Assembly (NCBI GenBank): GCA_017469845.1
Contig: JAFUFP010000025.1
Location: 1-53,075 of the forward strand
Direction of reading: 5' to 3'
Length of the DNA: 53,075 nt
Source: Bacteroidales bacterium
GTDB lineage: Bacteria > Bacteroidota > Bacteroidia > Bacteroidales > UBA932
Shown here: piece after piece, positions 37,847 to 46,390 of the stretch
Position numbering within the stretch: position 1 is the stretch's first letter
How the letters are laid out: every line of letters begins with the position of its first letter
The notes under the pieces: model-generated
Seen by the model: only the letters and a program-made list of their open reading frames with translations
Databases searched by the model: none
What the model was told of the DNA's origin: nothing
Program-made: the position numbers and the translations under genes

Positions 37847-39991
37847 CTAGTTTCTGTATCCTACGGTTTCCCTTTCACTCTCGGTAAGTTCTCCGGCGTC
37901 GTAGACGAGAGAGAATTCATCCAACAGAAGAACACTTCCCACACCTCCGGTGAAGTAATCTCCAAGGCGGCTCGCCGTGGCGGCGATGAGGATCATCGAA
38001 GGAGTCTTTCCGGTATCCCTGTACTGGAGAGGGAGAGTGAAATGTACATATCCGTCGGTGGTCTCATTCGTATGGAGATCTCCGATTGCGATGATTGAAG
38101 GGTCGTCATCCGAAAGGAATGTTCCGGTCGAAGTGTTGACCCTGAACATCGTCGTCCAGTCGGTGAGGTAGATCTTTATCGAACAGTTGTCCTTCTGTCC
38201 GGCCATGTCGGTATAAGGGTCCTTGGTCTTGTTTATCGTAGCGGGAATGTATTTGAAATATCCCTTGAGGGCGATCGGGCGGGAAGTGAAGGGGAGTCCC
38301 CAGTCGAGGTAGGCTCCGAGACCCGCCACGCCTCCGAATTTTCCGACATAGATGTTACCGGCGACGAACTGTCCGACCGCTGTCGTGCTCTCAAGCTTGG
38401 CCGCTTTCTTTCCGCTGCCGCTTACCGCGAGATCACTTTCCTCGGGAACTGTCGAGTTCACGCCAAGGAGACTTCCGGTACCGGGGTTCGCCGAATCCCA
38501 TACCGAATAACCCGAAGCGTTGGGATACCAGACCTTTCCGCTCTGGTACCAGTTGTCGAAGCTCAGGTTGTGGACATCTTCGGCGCTTCCGGTAGTGAAG
38601 CTTATGACCCTTGTTTCGGTATCCTTGTCCGTAACGGCCCTTACCTGGTAAGTTGCGGAGGCTTCAAGGCCGTAGAGTTCGGTGCTGAAGTAGCTTCCGT
38701 CCGTCTTAATCTCTCCGGTATAGTCAGTCCAAGCCTCCTCTCCGCTCTTGCGGTACTGGAACTTGAGGCCCGCGGGAGCGGTCTCACTGTACCATTTGCC
38801 CTTCAGGATGGCGAACTTCGCCCAAGGGGTGACGCTTGTCACTTCGGCTTCAACGGATGAAACTATCCGAAGGAGGATGTCGACCGTGGAGTAGTGATTC
38901 TTCGCGTCGATCAGGGACACGGTGAATGGATAGTCTCCCATCTTGAGGGAAGAGATGAACTTCGTCATGTCGATCGAGGCGGTGAGGGCTCCGAATGCTA
39001 TGGGAGAAGCTTCAATACCGATCTTTGAAAGGGATTCGGTGGAAGAAGCTTCAACGAACTCGAATGCCTGGGGAAGTCCGGCCTCCAGAAGTCCTGCGTT
39101 CGCATGACGGATGCTGGCGCTTCCGATTCCGCTTCCTGCCGCGAGTGAGATTATCCTGGAGTCTTCATTGCCCTGGGATATGACTACGGCTTCAGAGAAG
39201 TCGAAGTTGGCGGAGATGCGGGGATTCTCGTCGCTTCCGAAGTTGAGGTACATGCTGTACTTCTTTTCGTTGAGGGAGTCGTCAAGGCTCATCCTCACCA
39301 CGAATCCTCCATAACTCTTCTCATCCTCACTCACGTTGAAAGTGAGGCGGTAGTGTTTCTTGGCTTCGATACCTTTTATTACATCGGGACCGGCACTGTA
39401 TGAGGTGCCGTCGTTGTTGATCATGTCGAGCTTCCATGTGAGGTCGGCTCCAGCGGCGAAGTACGCTGTGTCGAGAAGAGTCTTTTCTTCGTTCCCGAAT
39501 ACGAGGGTCTCTCCTCCGAGACTACTTGAGATGCTGACTTTGTAGGAGGAGAAATTGGAAGGGATCTCTTCTCCGAATCCGACAGTAACCATGCTGGAAG
39601 CGAGTGAAGCGCTGATGGAGGCTGTTGTCGTCTGCTCGGGTTTCACTGTGACGGAAGTCTCTCCGGTGTAGAACGGGGAGTTCCAGACTGCGGGGGCATT
39701 CTCTCCCGAGAACGCCTTTATGTCGTATCTGCCTGCGATGAGAGTGAGCGGCTCGGCTTCGAGGGCCCTGTAGTCGGGGACCATCGTCACTTCTCCGCTC
39801 TGGGCGGAGGTGATCTCGAGCCTGAACAGAGGATCGGCGGCACCGGCACTCTTTGTGAGAGTTTCGACGCTAAGATCCTCGCTCAACGTGAGCTTCAGGT
39901 AGCCGTATTCGCGGGAGGTGTTTTCCCTTCCGGAACAGGCCGACAGAAGAATCGCAGCCAGCACAAGGAATATGTGTGTAGGCTTTCTCAT
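37847..39991 (-). CDS. DUF4493-PCMD surface lipoprotein
   Basis: A 714-residue lipoprotein (LLSACS, Cys19). The N-terminal DUF4493 region (about 27-250) shows the family run: GYLKLTLSEDLSVETLTKSA, then LIAGRYDIKAFSGENAP, then the SPFYTGETSVTV segment. A middle Ig-like part (about 255-390) is followed by a fibronectin-III-like segment (ELYGLEASATYQVRAVTD). The C-terminal PCMD jelly-roll (about 470-706) opens with HNLSFDNWYQSGKVWYP and closes with GDYFTGGVGSVLLLDEF. Its C-terminal half is clearly related to the last gene of the operon. It lies 3 bases before the barrel gene and 2 bases after the preceding DUF4493 gene. Function is unknown; a secreted, surface-exposed binding or structural protein is likely. 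Confidence 0.8.
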   Translation of the reverse strand: MRKPTHIFLVLAAILLSACSGRENTSREYGYLKLTLSEDLSVETLTKSAGAADPLFRLEITSAQSGEVTMVPDYRALEAEPLTLIAGRYDIKAFSGENAPAVWNSPFYTGETSVTVKPEQTTTASISASLASSMVTVGFGEEIPSNFSSYKVSISSSLGGETLVFGNEEKTLLDTAYFAAGADLTWKLDMINNDGTSYSAGPDVIKGIEAKKHYRLTFNVSEDEKSYGGFVVRMSLDDSLNEKKYSMYLNFGSDENPRISANFDFSEAVVISQGNEDSRIISLAAGSGIGSASIRHANAGLLEAGLPQAFEFVEASSTESLSKIGIEASPIAFGALTASIDMTKFISSLKMGDYPFTVSLIDAKNHYSTVDILLRIVSSVEAEVTSVTPWAKFAILKGKWYSETAPAGLKFQYRKSGEEAWTDYTGEIKTDGSYFSTELYGLEASATYQVRAVTDKDTETRVISFTTGSAEDVHNLSFDNWYQSGKVWYPNASGYSVWDSANPGTGSLLGVNSTVPEESDLAVSGSGKKAAKLESTTAVGQFVAGNIYVGKFGGVAGLGAYLDWGLPFTSRPIALKGYFKYIPATINKTKDPYTDMAGQKDNCSIKIYLTDWTTMFRVNTSTGTFLSDDDPSIIAIGDLHTNETTDGYVHFTLPLQYRDTGKTPSMILIAATASRLGDYFTGGVGSVLLLDEFSLVYDAGELTESERETVGYRN

Positions 39992-39993
39992 CG

Positions 39994-41232
39994 TTAAGGC
40001 ATCACGAAGGTTATTGACTTGGAGAGAGTCTGGCCTTTCGCATCAGTCACCTTGAGGGTGAAGATATGATTGGATCCGGACTCGGGGTTGTATGCTTTTA
40101 TGAGAGGTACGATCGTCGAAAGCGAGAATACCACTTCACTCTTTCCGGAAAGTTCGTCACCGGTGGGAAGCATCGAAGAGAGGGCGCTCACGAGAGCCTC
40201 GTCATTGATGAGGTCCATGTCGAAAGGACCGTCGGAAGCCCAACTGTAGGTGGTGTTTCCGCCCATGGCGGCGATCACGTCCGAAAGGATATAGGAATCA
40301 ACCGTAACGATGAATCCCTCAATTGTCTCGGGAGCTTTGATTGAGATGTTGACGTCCATCACGTCCTCGATGGGGGTGGGGGCGAAAGTGGGATTGGTGT
40401 CCCAACTCATCGTGGGGGCGGTTGAAGGCTCATCGGGGTCATCCCCACCTTCGTCTTCTCCTCCGTCGACAGGGGTCTCATCCCAACCGGGGATGAAGAT
40501 GTCGGAATTCTTCTCGTTGACGGTGTCGTCAACCTTGATATTGATTCCGTTTACCGATCCGGTCACCTGCGCGTCTATGTAGATGACGTGGTGGTCCCTG
40601 GGAGCGACATCGGTTATTGAGAGCATAGCATGTGCTTCGGAATTGTCGATGTTACGGTAACCGTCGACTTTCACCATCAAGGGAGCGACGGAGAAATATC
40701 CGGGCGTCCCGGCATCGGCTGCGGCCTTGTCCCAGGTGAGAGTCCTTTCACCGGCGTCCTCAGCTGTCCACGAAGCGGCATTGGTGACTGAGATGTTGTA
40801 GTCCGAAAGCTCCTTCTTGAAGTTCTCGCTCAAGGCGAAGCTCACCTTCATGTTCTGCAGGGTGCAGACAAGGGAAACGGGAGTGAGCTCTCCGACCCTT
40901 ATGGTGAAATTCTGTGTCGCTCCGTAGATGGGGAGGTCGAAAGCCGCCGGTTTGGACTCGGGGGAAGAAGCCGTGATGGTGTAATCACCCTCGGCCAGGT
41001 CCAGAATCTCAGGCATGTCCGCGAAGCGGTCATAGCTTGAAGTCCATCCGTCGGAACGGCTGATGCTGATCTTGAATTCAGCCGTGTCGTCCTGACCGGC
41101 CTTTGTTATATAATCTCCGGTGCTGGAGAGGGTGAGGGAAAGGGTTCCCGTCTCATTCTTGTTCGGGCTTACCTTGTCGGAGCATGCTGAGAGGACCGCA
41201 AGGACAGCGAAAGCTGAAAGTATCTTTTTCAT
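39994..41232 (-). CDS. DUF4493 lipoprotein
   Basis: A lipoprotein of about 412 residues (MKKILSAFAVLAVLSAC, Cys17). A DUF4493 region fills about 25-235: GTLSLTLSSTGDYITKAG, AEGDYTITASSPESKPAAF and LPIYGATQNFTIRVGELTPV. An acidic, proline-rich linker near 240-270 (DGGEDEGGDDPDEPSTAP) leads to an Ig-like C-terminal domain (about 275-412); no PCMD jelly-roll is present. The frame is open to 41298, but the ATG at 41232 gives the signal peptide and a 7-base gap after the upstream gene. It is the second gene of the operon. Confidence 0.8.
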   Translation of the reverse strand: MKKILSAFAVLAVLSACSDKVSPNKNETGTLSLTLSSTGDYITKAGQDDTAEFKISISRSDGWTSSYDRFADMPEILDLAEGDYTITASSPESKPAAFDLPIYGATQNFTIRVGELTPVSLVCTLQNMKVSFALSENFKKELSDYNISVTNAASWTAEDAGERTLTWDKAAADAGTPGYFSVAPLMVKVDGYRNIDNSEAHAMLSITDVAPRDHHVIYIDAQVTGSVNGINIKVDDTVNEKNSDIFIPGWDETPVDGGEDEGGDDPDEPSTAPTMSWDTNPTFAPTPIEDVMDVNISIKAPETIEGFIVTVDSYILSDVIAAMGGNTTYSWASDGPFDMDLINDEALVSALSSMLPTGDELSGKSEVVFSLSTIVPLIKAYNPESGSNHIFTLKVTDAKGQTLSKSITFVMP

Positions 41233-41239
41233 ATCCGTC

Positions 41240-43459
41240 TTATTCGTATTTGAGGATGATGTCATCAATGTAGAGGATGTTTCCGGCGTGGATTTCATGC
41301 TCGCCGCTGAGGGTGGTGATCGTCTTCTCGCGGCTTGATTCGTTGCCGTTTTCCGAAGACTTGAAGCTCATTTTTATCATTCCGGCCTTCTTGTCGGTGA
41401 CGGAATAATTTAGCGGTATGCTGTACTCGGTCCATGAACTTACCGAAGCGGAATTGTTGTTCACGGTCGATGACGCCAGAAGAGTGCCGTCTTGGGCAAG
41501 GACACTCACCGAAACGTAGAAGGGGGTGTTGCCGCTTGAATCGAACTTGTATTTGAACGTGAGGGCGGAAGGACGTGATGAGAATGCATGACCTTCACCG
41601 CTCTTGGCCCATGAGCCTTCGTTGAGGTTGTTTGCGCTTCCGATGAAAAGTTCGCCTCCGTGGGTGTCTCCGTTGAGGATCTTTGACGCAAGGTCATTGA
41701 TGGCGATCGAGGCTATCATGGCGCTGTTCCCGGAGTATGCTCCGCTTGAAATCAGCGACACTGTCGGGAATGTCTTGAAATCCTGATAGGCCGGAGTACA
41801 TTCACTGTTGAGGGTGACGGGGGAATTGACGGCCCACCAGGGGTCGTCCTTGTAAAGTTGCCACCATGTGACCTCGAAGGGACTGTATGAGATGAGGAGC
41901 TTCACTTCGGTTGTGAACGTCTGCTCGGTGAAGGACTCGAAATCGTTGTTCCCGACTTGCTGGGGGGCTTCGGTTGCAATGAGGGTAGGTTCACTTACGT
42001 TGAGCGGATCGTCGTTGATCATGGTACGGAGCCGGTATGTCTTTCCGGCTGAAAGGGGAGCGGCGTCACCGAATGTGAAATTCTTGCCGCTGCCGGAAAC
42101 GGATTCCACAGTGCTCCACGAAGACCCGTCCTCGCTCCATTGGAGGGATACTTTCGCGTTCTTGTCCAAGGGAAGATCGAGGGTTGCCTCGGGGGAAACC
42201 ATCTTCCATCCCCAGATATTGTAGTCTTTCACGCTCACAGTACCTCCGACAGCTTCGGGCACGAGGCTGAAATCAGCGGAAGAACTGTTGCCGAATGAAT
42301 CTGTTACGGTAACTGTGAAGGTGGCGACGGGTTTCCCGTCAGCTGAAATCTTCGCTCCTGCGGCTGAAAGGGTCTCAGGAACTCCGGAGAAGTCGACATA
42401 AGTGAGGGGATATCCGTCCTTGATGAGCCAGTCCAGTCCGAGAGAGCGGAGGTTTTCCGCATCGGAAGCGGAGATGCCGACAAGTTCGGTTTCACCTAAA
42501 GTGAGGTAATCCGACTGTGCGCTTACGGTTATGCTGCTCCATGAGGAGGCGTCACTTATTGAAGCGCTGAGCACGGCGTCCTGGACGAGACCTGAGGCTC
42601 CTGAAGGGTATGTGTACGAATATGTTCCGGAGTGGCTTCCCTTGTGGGAGAATACCGGAATCTCGGCGGGGAGTGCTTCACGGGAAATCTCGTTGGTGAA
42701 CTCGACGGTCTCGACACTGCGGTCTATGCTGATGCTGACCGTAAGGTCGCCTTCCCTGGGAGAAGTCTCCACGTTGAATGTCACGAAGTCGGCGGGGGAG
42801 TATTCAACTGGATACGTCTTGAAATAAACGGTCTTGTTCTCTCCTCCGTCCTGCATTCCGGTACCGCCCAGTTCGGCGAAGACCTCAAGGTAGAGTTCTC
42901 CGGCGGGGATGTATCCGGCCCTTGTCTCGGACTTAGAGAAACGGACTTTCTTTGTCGGGTAGGAAGAGTGCCTCAGGACAGCGTAGAAGTCACTGTAGAA
43001 TGTTGAAAGGTTCTCTCCGAAGTTTACCGCCGCCTTGACGTTGCCGAGGGTCGCGGTGGCTTCGACTACATCCGGTTTCCTGCCGTTGTCCACGAATCCG
43101 TGAACGGTGAAAGGCTCGTCCGCAAGGTAGTACGCTTTACCGAATCCGGCACCGAGGGTGTCACCGTGATGCGCGATGAGGCGGTATTCTCCGGCGTTGA
43201 GTTTTATCGTCTCGTCCTTGGCTTCGGAATATGGTTTACGATATAGCCTTATGGCTTTTTGGTTGTAGATTTCTATTTCGAAATCATCTGCAGATGGGGA
43301 ATCTTCGGCGCCGGCCTTGCTGATGATGATGTCTTGGGTGCGGAGAGATATCCGCAACTGCCCTTCCTGCGTCGGAGAATCGGAGAAAGATTCCCTTGTG
43401 CAGGATGCGGACAAAATCAGCAGTGCCGCTGCAAATGCCTTTGGTAGTAATTTTCTCAT
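41240..43459 (-). CDS. DUF4493 lipoprotein with C-terminal PCMD-like jelly-roll
   Basis: A 739-residue lipoprotein (LLILSASC, Cys20) and first gene of the five-gene operon. The DUF4493 region is about 30-260 (GQLRISLRTQDIIISKAG; LNAGEYRLIAHHGD). Ig-like repeats follow (about 260-420), then a fibronectin-III-like segment (about 425-500), then a jelly-roll-like C terminus (about 500-739) with AFSSRPSALTFKYKF and ending AGNILYIDDIILKYE. The last part resembles the PCMD ends of the operon's other members but is more divergent. A -7 box lies 36 bases upstream. Likely surface-exposed; function unknown. Confidence 0.8.
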   Translation of the reverse strand: MRKLLPKAFAAALLILSASCTRESFSDSPTQEGQLRISLRTQDIIISKAGAEDSPSADDFEIEIYNQKAIRLYRKPYSEAKDETIKLNAGEYRLIAHHGDTLGAGFGKAYYLADEPFTVHGFVDNGRKPDVVEATATLGNVKAAVNFGENLSTFYSDFYAVLRHSSYPTKKVRFSKSETRAGYIPAGELYLEVFAELGGTGMQDGGENKTVYFKTYPVEYSPADFVTFNVETSPREGDLTVSISIDRSVETVEFTNEISREALPAEIPVFSHKGSHSGTYSYTYPSGASGLVQDAVLSASISDASSWSSITVSAQSDYLTLGETELVGISASDAENLRSLGLDWLIKDGYPLTYVDFSGVPETLSAAGAKISADGKPVATFTVTVTDSFGNSSSADFSLVPEAVGGTVSVKDYNIWGWKMVSPEATLDLPLDKNAKVSLQWSEDGSSWSTVESVSGSGKNFTFGDAAPLSAGKTYRLRTMINDDPLNVSEPTLIATEAPQQVGNNDFESFTEQTFTTEVKLLISYSPFEVTWWQLYKDDPWWAVNSPVTLNSECTPAYQDFKTFPTVSLISSGAYSGNSAMIASIAINDLASKILNGDTHGGELFIGSANNLNEGSWAKSGEGHAFSSRPSALTFKYKFDSSGNTPFYVSVSVLAQDGTLLASSTVNNNSASVSSWTEYSIPLNYSVTDKKAGMIKMSFKSSENGNESSREKTITTLSGEHEIHAGNILYIDDIILKYE

Positions 43460-43846
43460 GCTTTGCGTGAGGTGTTATTGACACAATCAATCTGCCAAAG
43501 TTACAATTTATTTTTTATGCTTTTCCAAATTCCGGATTGTTTTGTATCATCGGGAAGATACGATATACCGAGGTGTGTTTGTTTCCCGCACCAGAAAGGA
43601 AGAAGCCGAATATAGTCACTGAATTGTTGGCTCAGTAGCACAGTTCCGTAGGAGGTCATCTACCCGAGTGATACACGGTACATAAGGAAGAAGAACTCAA
43701 GCAATGTTATTCGCGGGCATACGTTTTTTGAAATTTTTTCAAATTTTCTTTTGCTCGGACAAATTATCCGGCTGATAAACATCGTTTTTGCGGGTTTTGT
43801 TCTTATCTTGCGGCAGAATCATCCATTGCACCTTTCGTAAATAACC
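43460..43846. promoter_or_regulatory. Divergent intergenic region between the DUF4493/PCMD operon and a SusC-like gene
   Basis: 387 bases without a gene. On the - strand TAACTTTG (43503-43496), an exact -7 box, and TTTG (43529-43526), 22 bases apart, form a candidate promoter for the DUF4493 operon. On the + strand only a weak TATCTTG at 43804-43810 precedes the receptor gene. An AT-rich inverted repeat TTTGAA/TTCAAA lies at 43727-43743. No RNA gene or coding remnant was recognised. Confidence 0.45.
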
Positions 43847-46315
43847 ATGAGCCCTATGAACAAAGGTTTCTTCGCAATAGTTCTATTCGTCTTTTTGTCC
43901 TTCAATTCCTTCGGCCAGGAGGACTCTGTCATCGTCAGAAAATCTGTTGTCACCGATGTGAGGGAGCGTCTCTTGGGGCAATCCGGCGTCGAGGTGATAT
44001 CTTCAACCGGAGCTCCGGGCATGATTCCGACTGTATATGTCAGGGGAATCGGAGCCACACCGGACGTACAACCACTGTATATAGTGGATGGAGTGAGGAT
44101 GACCGATGTCAGCATGCTGTCGCCATCGGACATATGTGATATGACTGTTCTTAAAGACGCCGCGGCATTGAGTAAATACGGTTCAGCGGCAAGTGGCGGA
44201 GCGGTGATCATTACAACCAGAAGAGGGAATCATTCCGGACTCCATGCGGGATATGGAGCCACTGCGGCGATGCAGCAACTCTTTGCAGCCCCAGAACCTT
44301 TCCTTCTGAAGGATTGGAGAAAAAATGGTTTTTATCAGGAGGAATTTTTCCGCGACGATGCCGCTCGCACGCAAAAAGTGGAGAACTCTTTTCTTCACCT
44401 TCACCATGCATTCCTGCAGTACGGATCATCCAAGGTGAATGCTTACCTCGGAGGCTCATTCATGGACAATGACGGGCCGTTGCCCGACAAAAGTGACAGG
44501 ATGAAGCGGGCGAATCTTGCATGGTCATTTGACTGGACTCCAGTCCCATGGATGAGAATCGAAACAACGGGATCTTTTGCGAAAGGTTCCGTTACATTTC
44601 CGGCGGAGGACGCTTTGAGGACTTATCTCGTTTCGATGCCTTTGGCTTCGGATAGAAATATTCTTCCGCATGAAGATTCTTCTGACCGGAGACTCCTTGA
44701 CGGAAGGGTTGGCATAACCCTGTCTCCGACCAATGGGTTGAGCCTTGGTGGCGGAGTGGGATATCTCGGGAATCTGTCAGATCGCCTCATGAGGCAAGCA
44801 TATGATTACCTTTGGGACTACTCCAACATGAAATCTTTCCAATCTGACCTTTTCGTCCGCTATGGTTTTTCCAAAGGAAGTCATACTTTGAAAACGGAAG
44901 CGTCATGGAATCGTATCCGCCTCAACCCCGATAGGAGGTGGATGTTGGGCTTTACTACTGCAACATATTCCGATATCAGGAAAGAGTATTTCCAACCCAA
45001 GTATGACGAATACGTCAGTTGGGCTGAAGAAGCTCGAAAACAGATAGAAAGTGGAGAGTATACAGGTAACACTCCTTCTTTCGACGGTATGAGGAATATC
45101 CTTTTCGATTCTGCCCCTATCTCCGTCAATGATTTTTCGGCATCGGTGGATTATTCTTTCAAGGACCGATATCATATCGGCTTGTACGCTTCGGGCTCTA
45201 CGTGGAAGAACGACGAGGATAATGATTTGAAAAGCTTCATGGTTACCTCGGATTTCTTTCTCAACTGGAGCGCTTCACTGCGGTGGGACATCGGACGGGA
45301 ATCATGGTTCCGTGACAGTTTTCCGGAATGGTGGAAGGCTTTGTCCCTGAATTTTACGGGAGGTCACGGTGAAACTGTCGCTCCTGTTTATGCCGATCCT
45401 TCACTTCTTTATTATCAATCCGGCTTCATGTATGGCAGTTTTTCAACCCGTTATGGTCTTATACCGACTAAGGCATGGATGTGGGAGGCCGGGGTATCGA
45501 CCCGCTTCCGTTTGGCCGGGGATCTTTCACTCAGCGCAGTTTATTTTTCCAGGAACGAAAATGTCCTAGGCTATGCGCCGTCCTCGACGCAATGGTATGT
45601 TTGGAGTGCTCTTCCTGTAAACGGTTCCACCAATATACCGGACTTCACCTTTATCCGGAGCGGCCTTGAAACGTCCCTCTCATGGAGGGGAAGATCGGGG
45701 GATTTCAGGTACGGAGCGGATGCCGCTTTGACCCTTTACCGCAATCGCACGGAAAACGTTCCTCAGGAAAGATGGTCATTCCTTTATCCTGTCGGCTACC
45801 GTAGGCAGATCCTTGACGGGAAGAGTATAGGCGCAGCCCTCGTCCCTGAGGAGGGCACCATGAGCGGAGATCGCTCGTTCCGGGGAGAAATATTTCCCAG
45901 GACAACGTATTCTTTTGCCGTAATGGCTGGATGGAAGAATCTTTCCGTAACCTTGTCGGGTCACGGGATGACCGGAGGCATGACGATACTTACGGGGCAA
46001 TATTCGCCGAATCCTCTTACCCGGCATCTTGTTGAGAGCGGCCAGATGAAATCGACTGATTCTTACTCCTCGGATCTGTCAATGTTCGGTTCTTCATTTT
46101 TCCGTCTTGACAATCTGAGGTTGGGTTACGGATTGCCTGTCGGAAAAGCGGGAACGGAATTGGGTCTTTTCGCGGCGGCGGAGAACTTCCTTTTGAAAAC
46201 CTCATACAAGGGCACCGATCCGGAATTGTCTCTTTCACGAAAGGGCCTTGGATACGACAGCGCCATATTCCCGTCGACGCGGAGATTCGTTTTCGGGCTC
46301 AATATCGGGTTCTAA
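43847..46315 (+). CDS. Solitary SusC-like TonB-dependent receptor
   Basis: An 822-residue outer-membrane receptor with a signal peptide (about 1-23, ending in SFGQ). Mature residues lead almost directly into the plug: VVTDVRERLLGQSGVEVIS, TVYVRGIGATPDVQPLYIVDG, then AVIITTRRG. The barrel ends in FVFGLNIGF. It lacks the carboxypeptidase-D-regulatory-like N domain of normal SusC proteins, is about 250 residues shorter than the first SusC here, and has no SusD partner. The ATG at 43856 is an equally good start. It diverges from the DUF4493/PCMD operon and may share its regulation or job. The cargo is unknown. Confidence 0.85.
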   Translation: MSPMNKGFFAIVLFVFLSFNSFGQEDSVIVRKSVVTDVRERLLGQSGVEVISSTGAPGMIPTVYVRGIGATPDVQPLYIVDGVRMTDVSMLSPSDICDMTVLKDAAALSKYGSAASGGAVIITTRRGNHSGLHAGYGATAAMQQLFAAPEPFLLKDWRKNGFYQEEFFRDDAARTQKVENSFLHLHHAFLQYGSSKVNAYLGGSFMDNDGPLPDKSDRMKRANLAWSFDWTPVPWMRIETTGSFAKGSVTFPAEDALRTYLVSMPLASDRNILPHEDSSDRRLLDGRVGITLSPTNGLSLGGGVGYLGNLSDRLMRQAYDYLWDYSNMKSFQSDLFVRYGFSKGSHTLKTEASWNRIRLNPDRRWMLGFTTATYSDIRKEYFQPKYDEYVSWAEEARKQIESGEYTGNTPSFDGMRNILFDSAPISVNDFSASVDYSFKDRYHIGLYASGSTWKNDEDNDLKSFMVTSDFFLNWSASLRWDIGRESWFRDSFPEWWKALSLNFTGGHGETVAPVYADPSLLYYQSGFMYGSFSTRYGLIPTKAWMWEAGVSTRFRLAGDLSLSAVYFSRNENVLGYAPSSTQWYVWSALPVNGSTNIPDFTFIRSGLETSLSWRGRSGDFRYGADAALTLYRNRTENVPQERWSFLYPVGYRRQILDGKSIGAALVPEEGTMSGDRSFRGEIFPRTTYSFAVMAGWKNLSVTLSGHGMTGGMTILTGQYSPNPLTRHLVESGQMKSTDSYSSDLSMFGSSFFRLDNLRLGYGLPVGKAGTELGLFAAAENFLLKTSYKGTDPELSLSRKGLGYDSAIFPSTRRFVFGLNIGF

Positions 46316-46361
46316 CGATGTCGGAGTGAAAAAGATGATTCTTTCGTGAAGGTTTTTTTGT

Positions 46362-46369
46362 TACCTTTG
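46362..46369 (+). promoter_or_regulatory. -7 promoter box (TACCTTTG) for L-serine dehydratase
   Basis: An exact TAnnTTTG match 21 bases before the ATG at 46391. It lies inside the longer open frame that begins at 46346 and so excludes that start. No clear -33 element. Confidence 0.5.
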
Positions 46370-46390
46370 CCGGCCCAAATTCTACAACAG

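Noticed and set aside
43531..43846. Possible tRNA or small RNA in the divergent gap at 43.5-43.8 kb
   Set aside because: No T-loop-like GTTCGAATCC, cloverleaf arms or strong hairpin with U-tract were found.
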